From the NCBI GenBank assembly GCA_947470895.1, contig CANIVF010000045.1:1-33037 (forward strand): a DNA stretch of 33,037 bases, in the 5' to 3' direction. The position numbers and the translations under genes are program-made. Origin of the DNA: Bacteroidota bacterium. GTDB taxonomy: Bacteria; Bacteroidota; Bacteroidia; Cytophagales; Cyclobacteriaceae. Numbering within the stretch: the stretch's first letter is position 1; the number at the start of each line of letters is the position of its first letter. The notes under the pieces were generated by a model that searched no databases, was not told where the DNA came from, and saw nothing but the letters and a program-made list of their open reading frames with translations. This document shows positions 8,351-16,898 of the stretch, in pieces.

Positions 8351-11053
8351 TTATCTAATCACCTGCAGCCATCCTTTAACCTCCTTTTGCTTTTCAGGCA
8401 AAAGTAAATTGAAGTAATAAACTCCCGAAGAAACATCACCACCATTCCAGTCGCCAAGGTAGCCGGATTTATCATAGAGCACTTTACCATAGCGGTTTAA
8501 AATAACGAGACGGTTCTGAGGATAGAGTCGAATGTTTTTTATTTCAAACGTATCGTTAAATCCATCCTGGTTGGGAGTGATGACATTGGGTATTATCAAT
8601 TCACGTTCAAAATCAATTTTTACTTCGTTGGACAAAGAACTAAAGGCACCATCGCTTCTCACTGCTTTCACCCGTAGATAACAACTAAAACTCTCATCAG
8701 GAGTTATCGCTGTACTGGTGTCGGAAAGTATTGTACCTAACTTCCGATATTCCTGTGGTTCTTTTATGGAAAGAAATACATCGTAGTTTATGACTCCGTC
8801 CGTCCAGAAATTATAAGCACTCCAGTTTAAATCAATCGAATTATGTTCTTCATCGCCATCGGCAACTAACCGAACAGATTGATGAATATTACTTGAATGC
8901 CTCTCACTACACTTATTTAAATAATCGACCTGAAATTGATAGCTGTATTCATCCGTAAGAAAATCATTCTTTGATATTTTAATGATCGGAGTTGGCTGTG
9001 CGTTACCGATTTCTTCCCAAATACCGAAGCCTTTTCGTCTGGATAAAATGGTCACTTCCTCAATGCGATCTGCAAAGGATGCGCTAGCCTGCAGATTGAT
9101 TGTTTTTTCATCAAATTCATCTACCGTTACAAAGTCCAGATTTATGGAAGCTGGATCTTTGAACACTGTAATATTCAATGTGTCCGAATTGCCGAAACAG
9201 ACTGCTTCGCTGGTCACACTTTTTTCTTTCACCCAAATCTTTTTGATGGCGCTACTTACCCAATCCACGGTAACTTTATTTACAGTGGGGTCACTCACAA
9301 TTTCTCCACCCAAAATTTCCCAAGTATAAGTTGATCCTGTTGTTTTAGTGATTTGATATTTGTTTTGATTGGTAAGGTTAACACACACGGAATCCAACCC
9401 CTGAGGTGTATCCGTTTGAAGCTGCACATTTATTCGAACGTCTAGTAATGCAAAATCACTTTCGCATCCATACTGATCAATGGCCTGTAATTCAACAAAT
9501 GCATTAGGGTTTGTTGAGCCCCAGTTTACAGTAAGAGAATCTAAATTTGAAGCACCATTGATTATTCCACCATTAACATTCCATTGATAGCTAAAACCAT
9601 CCTTCTTCTCAGTCCAATATTCAACACCTTCAACACCGGGACAAACCGATTTACTTCCTTGAATAACTGGAACCATGGGTTTGGAGCTTATTTGAACCAC
9701 CACCATGTCTGAATTAGAGCAGCCTTCAAAATAGGTGGTAAGCTTGTACGTAAATGAATTGATTCCGATATCCGATCCGGTATAATGAAACGTGGGTTGA
9801 AGTTTTGTAGGGTCGTCAAGATTGGTCGTTGGTTCCCACGAGAAAGCAGTTGCATTGTTCTCAGAACTTCCTATCATCACACTTTCATCCGAGCAAATTA
9901 CTTTGTCAGAACCAGCATGGGCAGGAAAGGGTGTACGATGAAATAGGTTAGATGCAAACATGGGTAACACAAATGTTTCTGTTGGTAGTGAAATTCCAAC
10001 CGCATTGAAATCGCATAGCAAACCAGCAAGGTTTGGGTTGTTGATCACCATCAATTTATTTTCACCTGCGACCGGGATATAGATTTTACCGTTGGCCGCC
10101 ATTTGAGGCACTCCCAGTGATGCAGATCCGGAAAAAAGTACCACTGTTTTTTCTGAAAGAATTTCATACTGAACTACACGGGTATTATTAACAGATTTGT
10201 TTTCTACTACATAAACAAACCTGCTATTGGAAGAAAATTCGCTAGAACCATTTGCGGATAGCCATTTTACATTCTCAAAAGGATCAGCGGGAAGCTTTTG
10301 TGGTTTAAAGTCAGCCAACAGTGTTCCTGTAAAACCAGGAATGCCATCTACTGTAAATAGAAATTTATTGGCATCAGGTGAAAGTTTGTAGTTATTGCTA
10401 CTGCCAATAGGTACAGGTTTTGAAGTAAATGGTCCGGTAATTCCATTCTTATCAATCTGAAAAGTAAAAATTTTATCACTTCCCTCAGTCACATTCGTAT
10501 CCACATCTCCGATCAACCAAAACACACTGCGATCGCATGTGCCTGATATAGTAAATGTGCCATGCATATTATTGTACAGAACTTTATTCTTCTGAATTAC
10601 CTCTCCTTTATTATCATTTGCTTTAAGATCAACGATGGCATACACAATTACACTCAATGTTTGGTTGTTGTTGCCCGGCACATTAAAGGCATTGTAACTG
10701 AAGATATAATACTGGCCATCACTTCCCGGCTTCGGTATGATCATGGATTTGGTTCGGTAGGGAGTAATATTTTCACCGTTCTTCATGACTTCACCTTTTC
10801 CATTCCATACCGTGCTTCCATCGGTTGATATCATGATCACTCCAGAATCTGATGACCATGATGCAAATGCTCCTTTAAAATTGGAAACGACAGGACTTGT
10901 GGCAATCGGATTTTCGTTGATAAAACTCAACGTATATTCACTAAATATCCAGTTAGCTGTTTCGTATTGAGCAAACGAATTACTGTTAGAAAGACAGAGT
11001 AATACCAGACAAGTATAATAGCTGAAAGAATGGCTTAAGTTTACTTTAACCAC
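8351..11053 (-). CDS. Secreted protein with gliding-motility / T9SS type-B C-terminal sorting domain
   Basis: This 900-residue extracellular protein is probably exported by Sec and then the type IX secretion system. A signal peptide ends near NSNSFAQ. Residues about 30-390 resemble a beta-propeller-like region with repeated strand motifs (TDGSTVWNGKGEVMKNG, KLSPDANKFLFTVDG, AANGKIYIPVAG). PKD/Ig-like repeats follow (about 390-640, with CSDESVMIGS and CPGVEGVEYW), then a fibronectin-like stretch (about 730-815). The C-terminus (VITPNQDGFNDTFEI, LVILNRYGKVLYD, DWNGGDVSSGVYYF) is the CHU_C / gliding-motility-associated domain that serves as the type-B T9SS signal. The start is GTG at 11053. Its target is unknown. 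Confidence 0.88.
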   Translation of the reverse strand: MVKVNLSHSFSYYTCLVLLCLSNSNSFAQYETANWIFSEYTLSFINENPIATSPVVSNFKGAFASWSSDSGVIMISTDGSTVWNGKGEVMKNGENITPYRTKSMIIPKPGSDGQYYIFSYNAFNVPGNNNQTLSVIVYAIVDLKANDNKGEVIQKNKVLYNNMHGTFTISGTCDRSVFWLIGDVDTNVTEGSDKIFTFQIDKNGITGPFTSKPVPIGSSNNYKLSPDANKFLFTVDGIPGFTGTLLADFKPQKLPADPFENVKWLSANGSSEFSSNSRFVYVVENKSVNNTRVVQYEILSEKTVVLFSGSASLGVPQMAANGKIYIPVAGENKLMVINNPNLAGLLCDFNAVGISLPTETFVLPMFASNLFHRTPFPAHAGSDKVICSDESVMIGSSENNATAFSWEPTTNLDDPTKLQPTFHYTGSDIGINSFTYKLTTYFEGCSNSDMVVVQISSKPMVPVIQGSKSVCPGVEGVEYWTEKKDGFSYQWNVNGGIINGASNLDSLTVNWGSTNPNAFVELQAIDQYGCESDFALLDVRINVQLQTDTPQGLDSVCVNLTNQNKYQITKTTGSTYTWEILGGEIVSDPTVNKVTVDWVSSAIKKIWVKEKSVTSEAVCFGNSDTLNITVFKDPASINLDFVTVDEFDEKTINLQASASFADRIEEVTILSRRKGFGIWEEIGNAQPTPIIKISKNDFLTDEYSYQFQVDYLNKCSERHSSNIHQSVRLVADGDEEHNSIDLNWSAYNFWTDGVINYDVFLSIKEPQEYRKLGTILSDTSTAITPDESFSCYLRVKAVRSDGAFSSLSNEVKIDFERELIIPNVITPNQDGFNDTFEIKNIRLYPQNRLVILNRYGKVLYDKSGYLGDWNGGDVSSGVYYFNLLLPEKQKEVKGWLQVIR

Positions 11054-11091
11054 TGGCTTGAAGTTGATCTAAAAATATAAAATTCTGATCA

Positions 11092-12051
11092 CTATGCCAT
11101 TACCGGTCGGCTTACAATAGAATTTGCCGATGCTTCCAGAATTTCAAATGCACTTTCAGCCATTCGGTTTTCGGTGTCAAGGGTTGGATTAATCTCTACG
11201 ATTTCCCAGGCGCACACTTTAGAATCTTTGCAAAGTTCGGCATTCAACACTTTTGCTTCTTCCACGGTAAGTCCGTTGGGTACAGGCGTGCCCGTGCCAG
11301 TAGAAAAGCGACTATCAATGCTATCGACATCAAACGAAACATAAATCACATCACAATGATTAAGCATCTCCAGGGCTTTATCTGCAATGGCTGCTGCACC
11401 GATCTTTTTTACTTCTTCTACCTCAATGAAGTTGATATTGTATTTGTTGAGAATATAATTTTCAGGCTTCTCAAGATCGCGCACGGCTATGTATACGAGG
11501 TCTTCGGGCAAAATTTTTGGTCCCTGCATTCCCACATTCTTGATCTGCTCCCAATACTCTACCGTTTCGCCACGGGGGTCATTCACCTTGCATTCGTAAT
11601 TATCGAAGCCAAACGCCATCGCCAATGGCATGCCATGCATATTGCCCGATGGTGTAGTGTAGGGTGTGTGTATATCCGCATGTGCATCAATCCAGATCAC
11701 ACCAATTCGTTTTTTAGGATACGCTTTTTTTATGCCGGCTATGGTGCCATACGCAGTGGAGTGATCTCCTGCCATAATCAATGGAAAATAGCCATCAAAA
11801 ATCTGCTCATACACTTCCAGGCAAACACGTTCCTCCATGATCAATACGCCATCAATAAACTTAGCGTGTGAATGCTCGGCACCATCAAAGAGCAGTTCAT
11901 TTACATTCTCAACTTCGATGGAATCGTATTTTCTAAACAAGTCTGATTTCAAGTCAAGGCTGGCAATTTTCATAGCCTCTACCCCCAGGCTGGCACCCCT
12001 TGTGCCCGCACCAATCTCAGATTTTACTTCGATGATTTTAATCTCTATCAC
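11092..12051 (-). CDS. Arginase/agmatinase-family ureohydrolase
   Basis: This 319-residue dimanganese enzyme hydrolyses a guanidino group to urea. All six metal ligands are present: GDHS (His97), DAHAD (Asp122, His124, Asp126) and FDVDSID (Asp241, Asp243). SGNMHGMP (135-142) and the late EINPTLD are arginase-type. Two residues that contact the arginine alpha-amino/carboxylate in animal arginase differ: the Asn of DINTP is His128 (DIHTP), and the Asp of RDVDPGE is Glu194 (RDLEKPE). The gene is divergent from arginine decarboxylase, so agmatine is a plausible substrate. Arginine remains possible. I leave out a symbol (rocF or speB) for that reason. Confidence 0.88.
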   Translation of the reverse strand: MIEIKIIEVKSEIGAGTRGASLGVEAMKIASLDLKSDLFRKYDSIEVENVNELLFDGAEHSHAKFIDGVLIMEERVCLEVYEQIFDGYFPLIMAGDHSTAYGTIAGIKKAYPKKRIGVIWIDAHADIHTPYTTPSGNMHGMPLAMAFGFDNYECKVNDPRGETVEYWEQIKNVGMQGPKILPEDLVYIAVRDLEKPENYILNKYNINFIEVEEVKKIGAAAIADKALEMLNHCDVIYVSFDVDSIDSRFSTGTGTPVPNGLTVEEAKVLNAELCKDSKVCAWEIVEINPTLDTENRMAESAFEILEASANSIVSRPVMA

Positions 12052-12333
12052 AGGAACTACTAATTAAAGTCTTTTAAGAATTTTTTGAAATAATCGCATA
12101 GATGCCTAAAAAGGCGGTTTGCCGATGCCCTTAGAAGTCGGGCAGCGCATGAAGCCCTGTGGGGACAGGGACAAATAGCAAACGTGGAAAGCGATTTACC
12201 ATGACTGTTTTAGCGTATTGCAAAGATGGCAAAATTATCACAATATTGCACCCTATTTTTAGGTTGTTGGTTGATCGTTGTTCGTTGCTCGGCACACCTC
12301 CACCAACCCCAAACGAACAACTATCAAGAAAAG
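12052..12333. other. Divergent intergenic region between the ureohydrolase and arginine decarboxylase
   Basis: These 282 bases carry no convincing gene. A longer forward frame from 12226 extends the decarboxylase but encodes an implausible N-terminus. The region contains a short hairpin, CCCTGT-GGGG-ACAGGG (12155-12170), and the large hairpin described separately. I saw no consensus TAnnTTTG box for either gene. Confidence 0.6.
12271..12327 (+). promoter_or_regulatory. Long hairpin ending 6 nt before the speA start codon
   Basis: TTGATCGTTGTTCGTT (12271-12286) pairs with AACGAACAACTATCAA (12312-12327): 15 of 16 positions are complementary, around a 25-nt loop. The 3' arm ends 6 nt before ATG 12334, so in mRNA it would overlap the ribosome landing site. 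It could control decarboxylase translation. The alternative is a decayed intergenic repeat. Confidence 0.55.
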
Positions 12334-13749
12334 ATGAAGAGCTACCGTGAGCTGATTGAACAAACCTTTGAATTTCCACAAAAAGAATTCAAAGTAAGAG
12401 ACCATGAATTGCTGTTTAACGATGTTCCTCTCATGGACATCATCAAACAATATGGTACCCCGCTAAAGATCACCTACCTCCCGCGCATCAGCGAGAATAT
12501 TCGTTTCGCCCAGGCCACTTTTAACAATGCCATGGAGCGCTTTAAATACAATGGCAAATACACGTATTGCTATTGCACTAAATCATCTCACTACGATTTC
12601 ATTCTCGAAGAAGCACTGAAAAACGATGTGCATATCGAAACGTCTTCGGCTTATGATATTCCCATCGTTCGTACTTTATACGAACGCGGAAAAATCTCCA
12701 AAGAGACACATATACTCTGCAATGGCTTTAAGATGCCACAGTATAAGCAGTATATCACTGAATTGCTTAACGAGGGGTTTAACTGTGTGCCCATCCTCGA
12801 CAACTTAAGTGAGATCGACACCTACGAAAAAAATGTAAATCGCCCTTACCAGTTGGGTATTCGCGTGGCCGCAGATGAGGAACCGAAGTTTGAGTTTTAT
12901 ACTTCACGCTTGGGCATTCGTTACAGCGATATCATCCCTTTATACAAGGAAAAGATAGAGGCTAGCGAAAAGGCTTCATTGAAGATGCTGCACTTTTTCA
13001 TTAACACCGGCATAAAAGACACTGCCTATTACTGGAGTGAACTTAGTCGATTCATCTTCAAGTATTGCGAGATGAAAAAAATCTGCGATACGCTGGATTC
13101 GATTGACATTGGTGGTGGATTCCCCATCAAGACATCTCTTACATTTCAATACGATTACAAATACATGATCGAACAGATCGTGGAAAACATCAAGTGGATT
13201 TGCGAGAAGAATAACGTTCCTGTGCCAAACATCTTTACGGAGTTTGGAAGTTTCACCGTGGGCGAAAGTGGTGCTGTGCTTTATTCCATGGTGGATCAGA
13301 AACTACAAAACGATAAAGAGTTGTGGTACATGATTGATGGTTCATTCATCACTCACTTGCCCGATGTTTGGGGCCTCAATCAAAAATATATTCTCCTCTC
13401 CGTTAACAAGTGGGACGATCCATACCATAAAGTAAACATTGGTGGCCTTACCTGCGATAGTCATGACTACTATAACTCGGAAGCACATACGGGAGAAGTA
13501 TTCTTACCCATGATCACTGATGAAGAGCCGTTGTATATTGGTTTCTTCCACACGGGTGCTTATCAGGAATCATTAGGCGGTTATGGTGGTATACAACATT
13601 GCCTTATTCCCGCACCTAAGCACGTGCTCATCAACCGCAACGAAGACGGAGAAATTACGACCGAACTTTTTGCAACGGAGCAAACCAGCAAGAGTATGAT
13701 GAAATTGCTGGGCTATGAGAGTGAGCGCGAAGAGCCGGTAAAACTTTAA
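12334..13749 (+). CDS. speA: Arginine decarboxylase (PLP-dependent, alanine-racemase-fold type)
   Basis: This 471-residue cytoplasmic enzyme converts arginine to agmatine, the first step of polyamine synthesis in many bacteria. ATG 12334 (MKSYRELIEQTFEFPQ) matches the usual start; frames reaching upstream add unrelated residues. The PLP lysine is Lys83 in YCYCTKSSHYDF. DIGGGFPIK is the phosphate-binding glycine loop and HIETSSAYDI is typical of the barrel. CDSHDYY carries the conserved active-site Cys of the second subunit face, and HTGAYQESLGGYGG lies near the end. It is shorter than the about 650-residue E. coli SpeA but of the length usual in Bacteroidota. It is divergent from the ureohydrolase. 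Confidence 0.87.
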   Translation: MKSYRELIEQTFEFPQKEFKVRDHELLFNDVPLMDIIKQYGTPLKITYLPRISENIRFAQATFNNAMERFKYNGKYTYCYCTKSSHYDFILEEALKNDVHIETSSAYDIPIVRTLYERGKISKETHILCNGFKMPQYKQYITELLNEGFNCVPILDNLSEIDTYEKNVNRPYQLGIRVAADEEPKFEFYTSRLGIRYSDIIPLYKEKIEASEKASLKMLHFFINTGIKDTAYYWSELSRFIFKYCEMKKICDTLDSIDIGGGFPIKTSLTFQYDYKYMIEQIVENIKWICEKNNVPVPNIFTEFGSFTVGESGAVLYSMVDQKLQNDKELWYMIDGSFITHLPDVWGLNQKYILLSVNKWDDPYHKVNIGGLTCDSHDYYNSEAHTGEVFLPMITDEEPLYIGFFHTGAYQESLGGYGGIQHCLIPAPKHVLINRNEDGEITTELFATEQTSKSMMKLLGYESEREEPVKL

Positions 13750-13975
13750 GACCACTCAAACCAAGCTAATTTCCATTCATCGCTATGAGTGATGTTAATC
13801 AATGTCAAAGTTGATTTATATCATATTATATCCGTATTTTCATTTACTAATTCGCCTGACGTAAATCGCAATCAATTGCGAAACGAATTAAAAGCACGCG
13901 AAATGCCCTTCTTCTCTTTTCTGACTGTCCTTCTGGCGCATTCTGCGGCATTATTAACCTTAAAACCACACAGCC
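13750..13975. other. Leader region upstream of the EF-G paralogue
   Basis: There is no convincing gene in these 226 bases. TCGCAA-TCAA-TTGCGA (13866-13881) is a perfect 6-bp hairpin about 95 nt before the EF-G ATG. A weak promoter-like pair (TTG near 13812, then TATTTTCA 21 nt on) is visible. A short frame through the region has no gene-like features. Confidence 0.4.
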
Positions 13976-16102
13976 ATGAAAGTCTATGATGAAAAACACA
14001 TTAAAAACATTGTTCTGTTAGGAGCGCAAAAGGCTGGCAAAACTTTGCTGGCCGAAGACATGTTGTTTGAAGCCGGTATTATTCACCGGAGAGGTACCAT
14101 TGAAGGAAAAAACACCATAAGTGATTATCACGAGATCGAGCAAGAGCGCGGCAACTCAGTGTTTGCCACTACGATGCATACCGAATGGAAAGATTATAAA
14201 ATCAACATTATTGACACCCCCGGATTTGATGATTTTGTTGGTGAGATGGTCTCCGCTCTCCGTGTAGCAGACACCTGCGTGATGGTGATCAACTCACAAA
14301 ACGGTGTTGAAGTAGGCACGGAATTAATATGGAATTATGTAGACCGGTTTAAAAAGCCAATCATTTTCGCCATCAACCAGGTGGATCATCCTAAATCTGA
14401 TTTTGACGCATCACTGGCTTCGTTAAAAAATAGTTATGGCAGCGCAATCACTCAAATGCAATATCCCGTTAACCAGGGCGAAGGATTCAACGCCATCATC
14501 GACTTATTAAATATGGTGATGTATAAGTTTCCTGCTGATGGTGGAAAGCCTGAGAAACTACCTATACCTGAATCCGAAAAAGAAAAAGCAAATCAACTTC
14601 ACAACGAACTGGTGGAAAAAGCTGCCGAGAACGATGAGAAGCTGATGGAGAAATATTTTGATCAGGGCACACTCAATGAAGATGAGATGCGCCAGGGAAT
14701 AAAACTGGGAATGATTCACCATGATGTGTTCCCCGTGTTTGTTATGTCGGCCAAGAAAAATATGGGTAGCGGTCGCATGATGAGCTTCATCGATAATGTT
14801 GCTCCCACTCCGCGCGAAGCAAAACCAGAGCTTACCACCGATGGAAAAGAAATTCCTTTTGACCCCACTAAGCCTGTGGCACTTTTTGTTTTCAAATCAC
14901 AACTGGAACTCAACTTAGGCAAACTCTCATTCTTCAAAGTAATTTCAGGTGAAGTAACCAACAACTCTGAGCTCATCAACAGTCAAACAGGTGCGTTGGA
15001 ACGATTCCACTCTCTCTTCATCATGGATGGAAAAAATAGAAACCCCGTTGATAAGCTGGTGGCTGGAGACATTGGTGCCACACTGAAACTAAAAGACACG
15101 TACACCAACCAGACTCTTCACGCCAAAGGTTTTGATGTTACGATCGACCCGATTGTATTTCCTGAACCACGCATTCGCACTGCTGTGATTGCCAAAACAA
15201 AAACCGATGATGAGAAAATCGGGGAAGTGCTGGCGAAGATACACCAGGAAGATCCTACTATTATGGTAGAATTTTCTAAAGAACTAAAACAGCTCATACT
15301 TTCCGCTCAAGGCGAAATGCACCTCACCGTGTGCAAGTGGAATCTGGAGAACACCTATAAATTAAATGTGGAATTTATTTCTCCACGCATTTCCTATCGT
15401 GAAACCATTCGCAAGCCAGCGCTCGCTAACTATCGTCATAAAAAACAATCGGGTGGTGCCGGTCAGTTTGGTGAAGTATATTTAAAGATTGAACCGTACT
15501 ATGAAGGAATGCCTGAGCCTAACGAATATCCAGTGCGCGGCAAAGAAGTGATTGATCTGGAGTGGGGTGGCAAACTTGTGTTCTATAACTGCATCGTTGG
15601 TGGTGTGATTGATGCCCGCTTTATTCCATCCATCCTGAAAGGCGTGATGGAAAAAATGGAGGAAGGCCCGATCACAGGATCGTATGTGCGTGATGTGCGC
15701 GTGATGGTATACGATGGTAAAATGCACCCCGTAGATTCCAATGACATCTCGTTCAAGATTGCCGGCATGATGGCCTTTAAAGATGCCTTTATGAGAGCTG
15801 AGCCTCAACTACTTGAACCCATCTGCGATCTTGAAGTGTTGGTGCCTGAAGAAATGATGGGTGATGTAATGGGCGATTTGCAAACACGCAGATCATTGAT
15901 TGTGGGCATCGATGCGAAAGGTCCCTACCAGGTAATCAATGCAAAGACTCCGCTGGCAGAATTAAATAAATATTCAACTACCCTGCGTTCATTGTCGCAA
16001 GGTCGCGCCAGTTTCAATCAGAAATTTGCTGAGTATACTCCGGTGCCTTACGAGATTCAACAGAAACTAGCTAAGGAATTGCAGGTAGAAGAAGTGATTT
16101 AA
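13976..16102 (+). CDS. fusA2: Divergent elongation factor G paralogue (EF-G2 type)
   Basis: At 708 residues and with the full EF-G layout, this is a ribosome translocase paralogue. It has a G domain (1 to about 280), domain II, domain III, domain IV (SGGAGQFGEVYLKIEP) and domain V. The GTPase motifs are altered. P-loop GAQKAGKT (16-23) is intact. Switch I reads ERGNSV instead of ERGITI. The switch II motif DTPGH reads DTPGF, with Phe84 replacing the catalytic His. The NKxD motif is NQVD (134-137). A Bacteroides EF-G2 has been reported to translocate without GTP hydrolysis and to help survival during starvation; I infer that this belongs to that group. It stands alone after speA and ends in a clear terminator. 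Confidence 0.88.
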   Translation: MKVYDEKHIKNIVLLGAQKAGKTLLAEDMLFEAGIIHRRGTIEGKNTISDYHEIEQERGNSVFATTMHTEWKDYKINIIDTPGFDDFVGEMVSALRVADTCVMVINSQNGVEVGTELIWNYVDRFKKPIIFAINQVDHPKSDFDASLASLKNSYGSAITQMQYPVNQGEGFNAIIDLLNMVMYKFPADGGKPEKLPIPESEKEKANQLHNELVEKAAENDEKLMEKYFDQGTLNEDEMRQGIKLGMIHHDVFPVFVMSAKKNMGSGRMMSFIDNVAPTPREAKPELTTDGKEIPFDPTKPVALFVFKSQLELNLGKLSFFKVISGEVTNNSELINSQTGALERFHSLFIMDGKNRNPVDKLVAGDIGATLKLKDTYTNQTLHAKGFDVTIDPIVFPEPRIRTAVIAKTKTDDEKIGEVLAKIHQEDPTIMVEFSKELKQLILSAQGEMHLTVCKWNLENTYKLNVEFISPRISYRETIRKPALANYRHKKQSGGAGQFGEVYLKIEPYYEGMPEPNEYPVRGKEVIDLEWGGKLVFYNCIVGGVIDARFIPSILKGVMEKMEEGPITGSYVRDVRVMVYDGKMHPVDSNDISFKIAGMMAFKDAFMRAEPQLLEPICDLEVLVPEEMMGDVMGDLQTRRSLIVGIDAKGPYQVINAKTPLAELNKYSTTLRSLSQGRASFNQKFAEYTPVPYEIQQKLAKELQVEEVI

Positions 16103-16138
16103 TTTAAGTAGTTATTCAGCAACTTAATCCAATCAAGG

Positions 16139-16169
16139 CATCAGACTTCTTAATGAGGTCTGATGTTTT
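16139..16169. terminator. Rho-independent terminator after the EF-G paralogue
   Basis: CATCAGACTTC (16139-16149) and GAGGTCTGATG (16155-16165) form an 11-bp stem with one G-U pair and a 5-nt loop, followed by TTTT. It also lies just beyond the stop codon of the convergent phosphatase gene. Confidence 0.85.
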
Positions 16170-16174
16170 GCATA

Positions 16175-16690
16175 TTAACCTTTTGATAAAATGAGTTGAG
16201 CTGCTTGCAACAGACTATCAACGGCAAAGTCAGCTTTGTTTATCGGTTCAATTTCATGGCCAATTTGAATGGTGGCAATTCCCAAGTCGCGAGCTGGGAT
16301 AATGTCTCTACCCCGATCACCTACCATCCAGGAAGTTTTTACTTCAATGTTGAATTTGGCAATTGCTTTTTCAAACATAAGTGTGCCCGGTTTGCGCGCT
16401 AAGGAAGCCGTTACCGATGGATGATGCGGACAAAAATAAAAATGATCGATGCGATGGGCACAAGTAGATTGCAGATAATCATGACATTCTTTCATTTGCT
16501 CCTCCGTATAAATTTTCTGCGCTATCCCCGATTGATTGGTCACTACCACCAATAAAAATCCAGCATCCTTTAATAAGGTAATTGCTTCAACCACGCCAGG
16601 TAAAATCTCAAATTCATATAGCTTATAGGAATAGTTAGGATTGTCCTTATTAAGCACTCCGTCACGATCTAAAAAAACACAGCGATTCAT
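16175..16690 (-). CDS. gmhB: HAD-IIIA phosphatase, GmhB-like (D-glycero-D-manno-heptose-1,7-bisphosphate 7-phosphatase)
   Basis: This 171-residue cytoplasmic phosphatase would remove the 7-phosphate in ADP-heptose synthesis for lipopolysaccharide. HAD motifs are clear: DRDGVLN (Asp8/Asp10), TNQSG (Thr and Asn), ARKPG (Lys) and MVGDRGRDI (acid pair). FCPHHP supplies half of the zinc loop typical of GmhB, but the usual following CxC before RKP is missing (SLARKP), so zinc binding is probably weakened or lost. No other heptose gene is in the window. The alternative is a related histidinol-phosphate phosphatase-type enzyme. Confidence 0.8.
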   Translation of the reverse strand: MNRCVFLDRDGVLNKDNPNYSYKLYEFEILPGVVEAITLLKDAGFLLVVVTNQSGIAQKIYTEEQMKECHDYLQSTCAHRIDHFYFCPHHPSVTASLARKPGTLMFEKAIAKFNIEVKTSWMVGDRGRDIIPARDLGIATIQIGHEIEPINKADFAVDSLLQAAQLILSKG

Positions 16691-16777
16691 TTCTATTTAT
16701 TTTGAGTTCAATAATACACATTCCTCGCTTTCTGTGCTGGATATTCGCATTTGTACGATCGTTTACCGTCAACAGGA

Positions 16778-16808
16778 TTGCTTAGCCGCCCCTTTATTTA
16801 TAGTTTTG
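16778..16808 (+). promoter_or_regulatory. Bacteroidota promoter, TTG-N20-TAGTTTTG
   Basis: TTG at 16778-16780 and TAGTTTTG at 16801-16808, 20 nt apart, fit the consensus exactly. Transcription would start near 16815, giving a leader of about 85 nt to the glycosyltransferase TTG start at 16899. Confidence 0.7.
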
Positions 16809-16898
16809 TATAGGTGGAGTTCTATTTTGAAATAAAACCGACTTAATCGTCCGAAAAGACTCATTCTAGAAAAAACCATCAAAAAAACCAAAAGGATT

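Noticed and set aside
11356-11871. 171-codon forward frame inside the ureohydrolase
   Set aside because: Antisense shadow; the opposite strand has all catalytic motifs of the arginase family.
12155-12170. CCCTGT-GGGG-ACAGGG hairpin as a riboswitch
   Set aside because: A lone 6-bp hairpin without any known aptamer pattern. It is mentioned only as part of the intergenic region.
12226-12333. N-terminal extension of arginine decarboxylase from ATG 12226
   Set aside because: The added residues look like a chance hydrophobic stretch, run through the hairpin and do not match the family. ATG 12334 fits better.
13789-13989. 66-codon forward frame between speA and the EF-G paralogue
   Set aside because: No family resemblance, AT-rich non-coding composition, and it overlaps the EF-G start. 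It is better explained as leader DNA.
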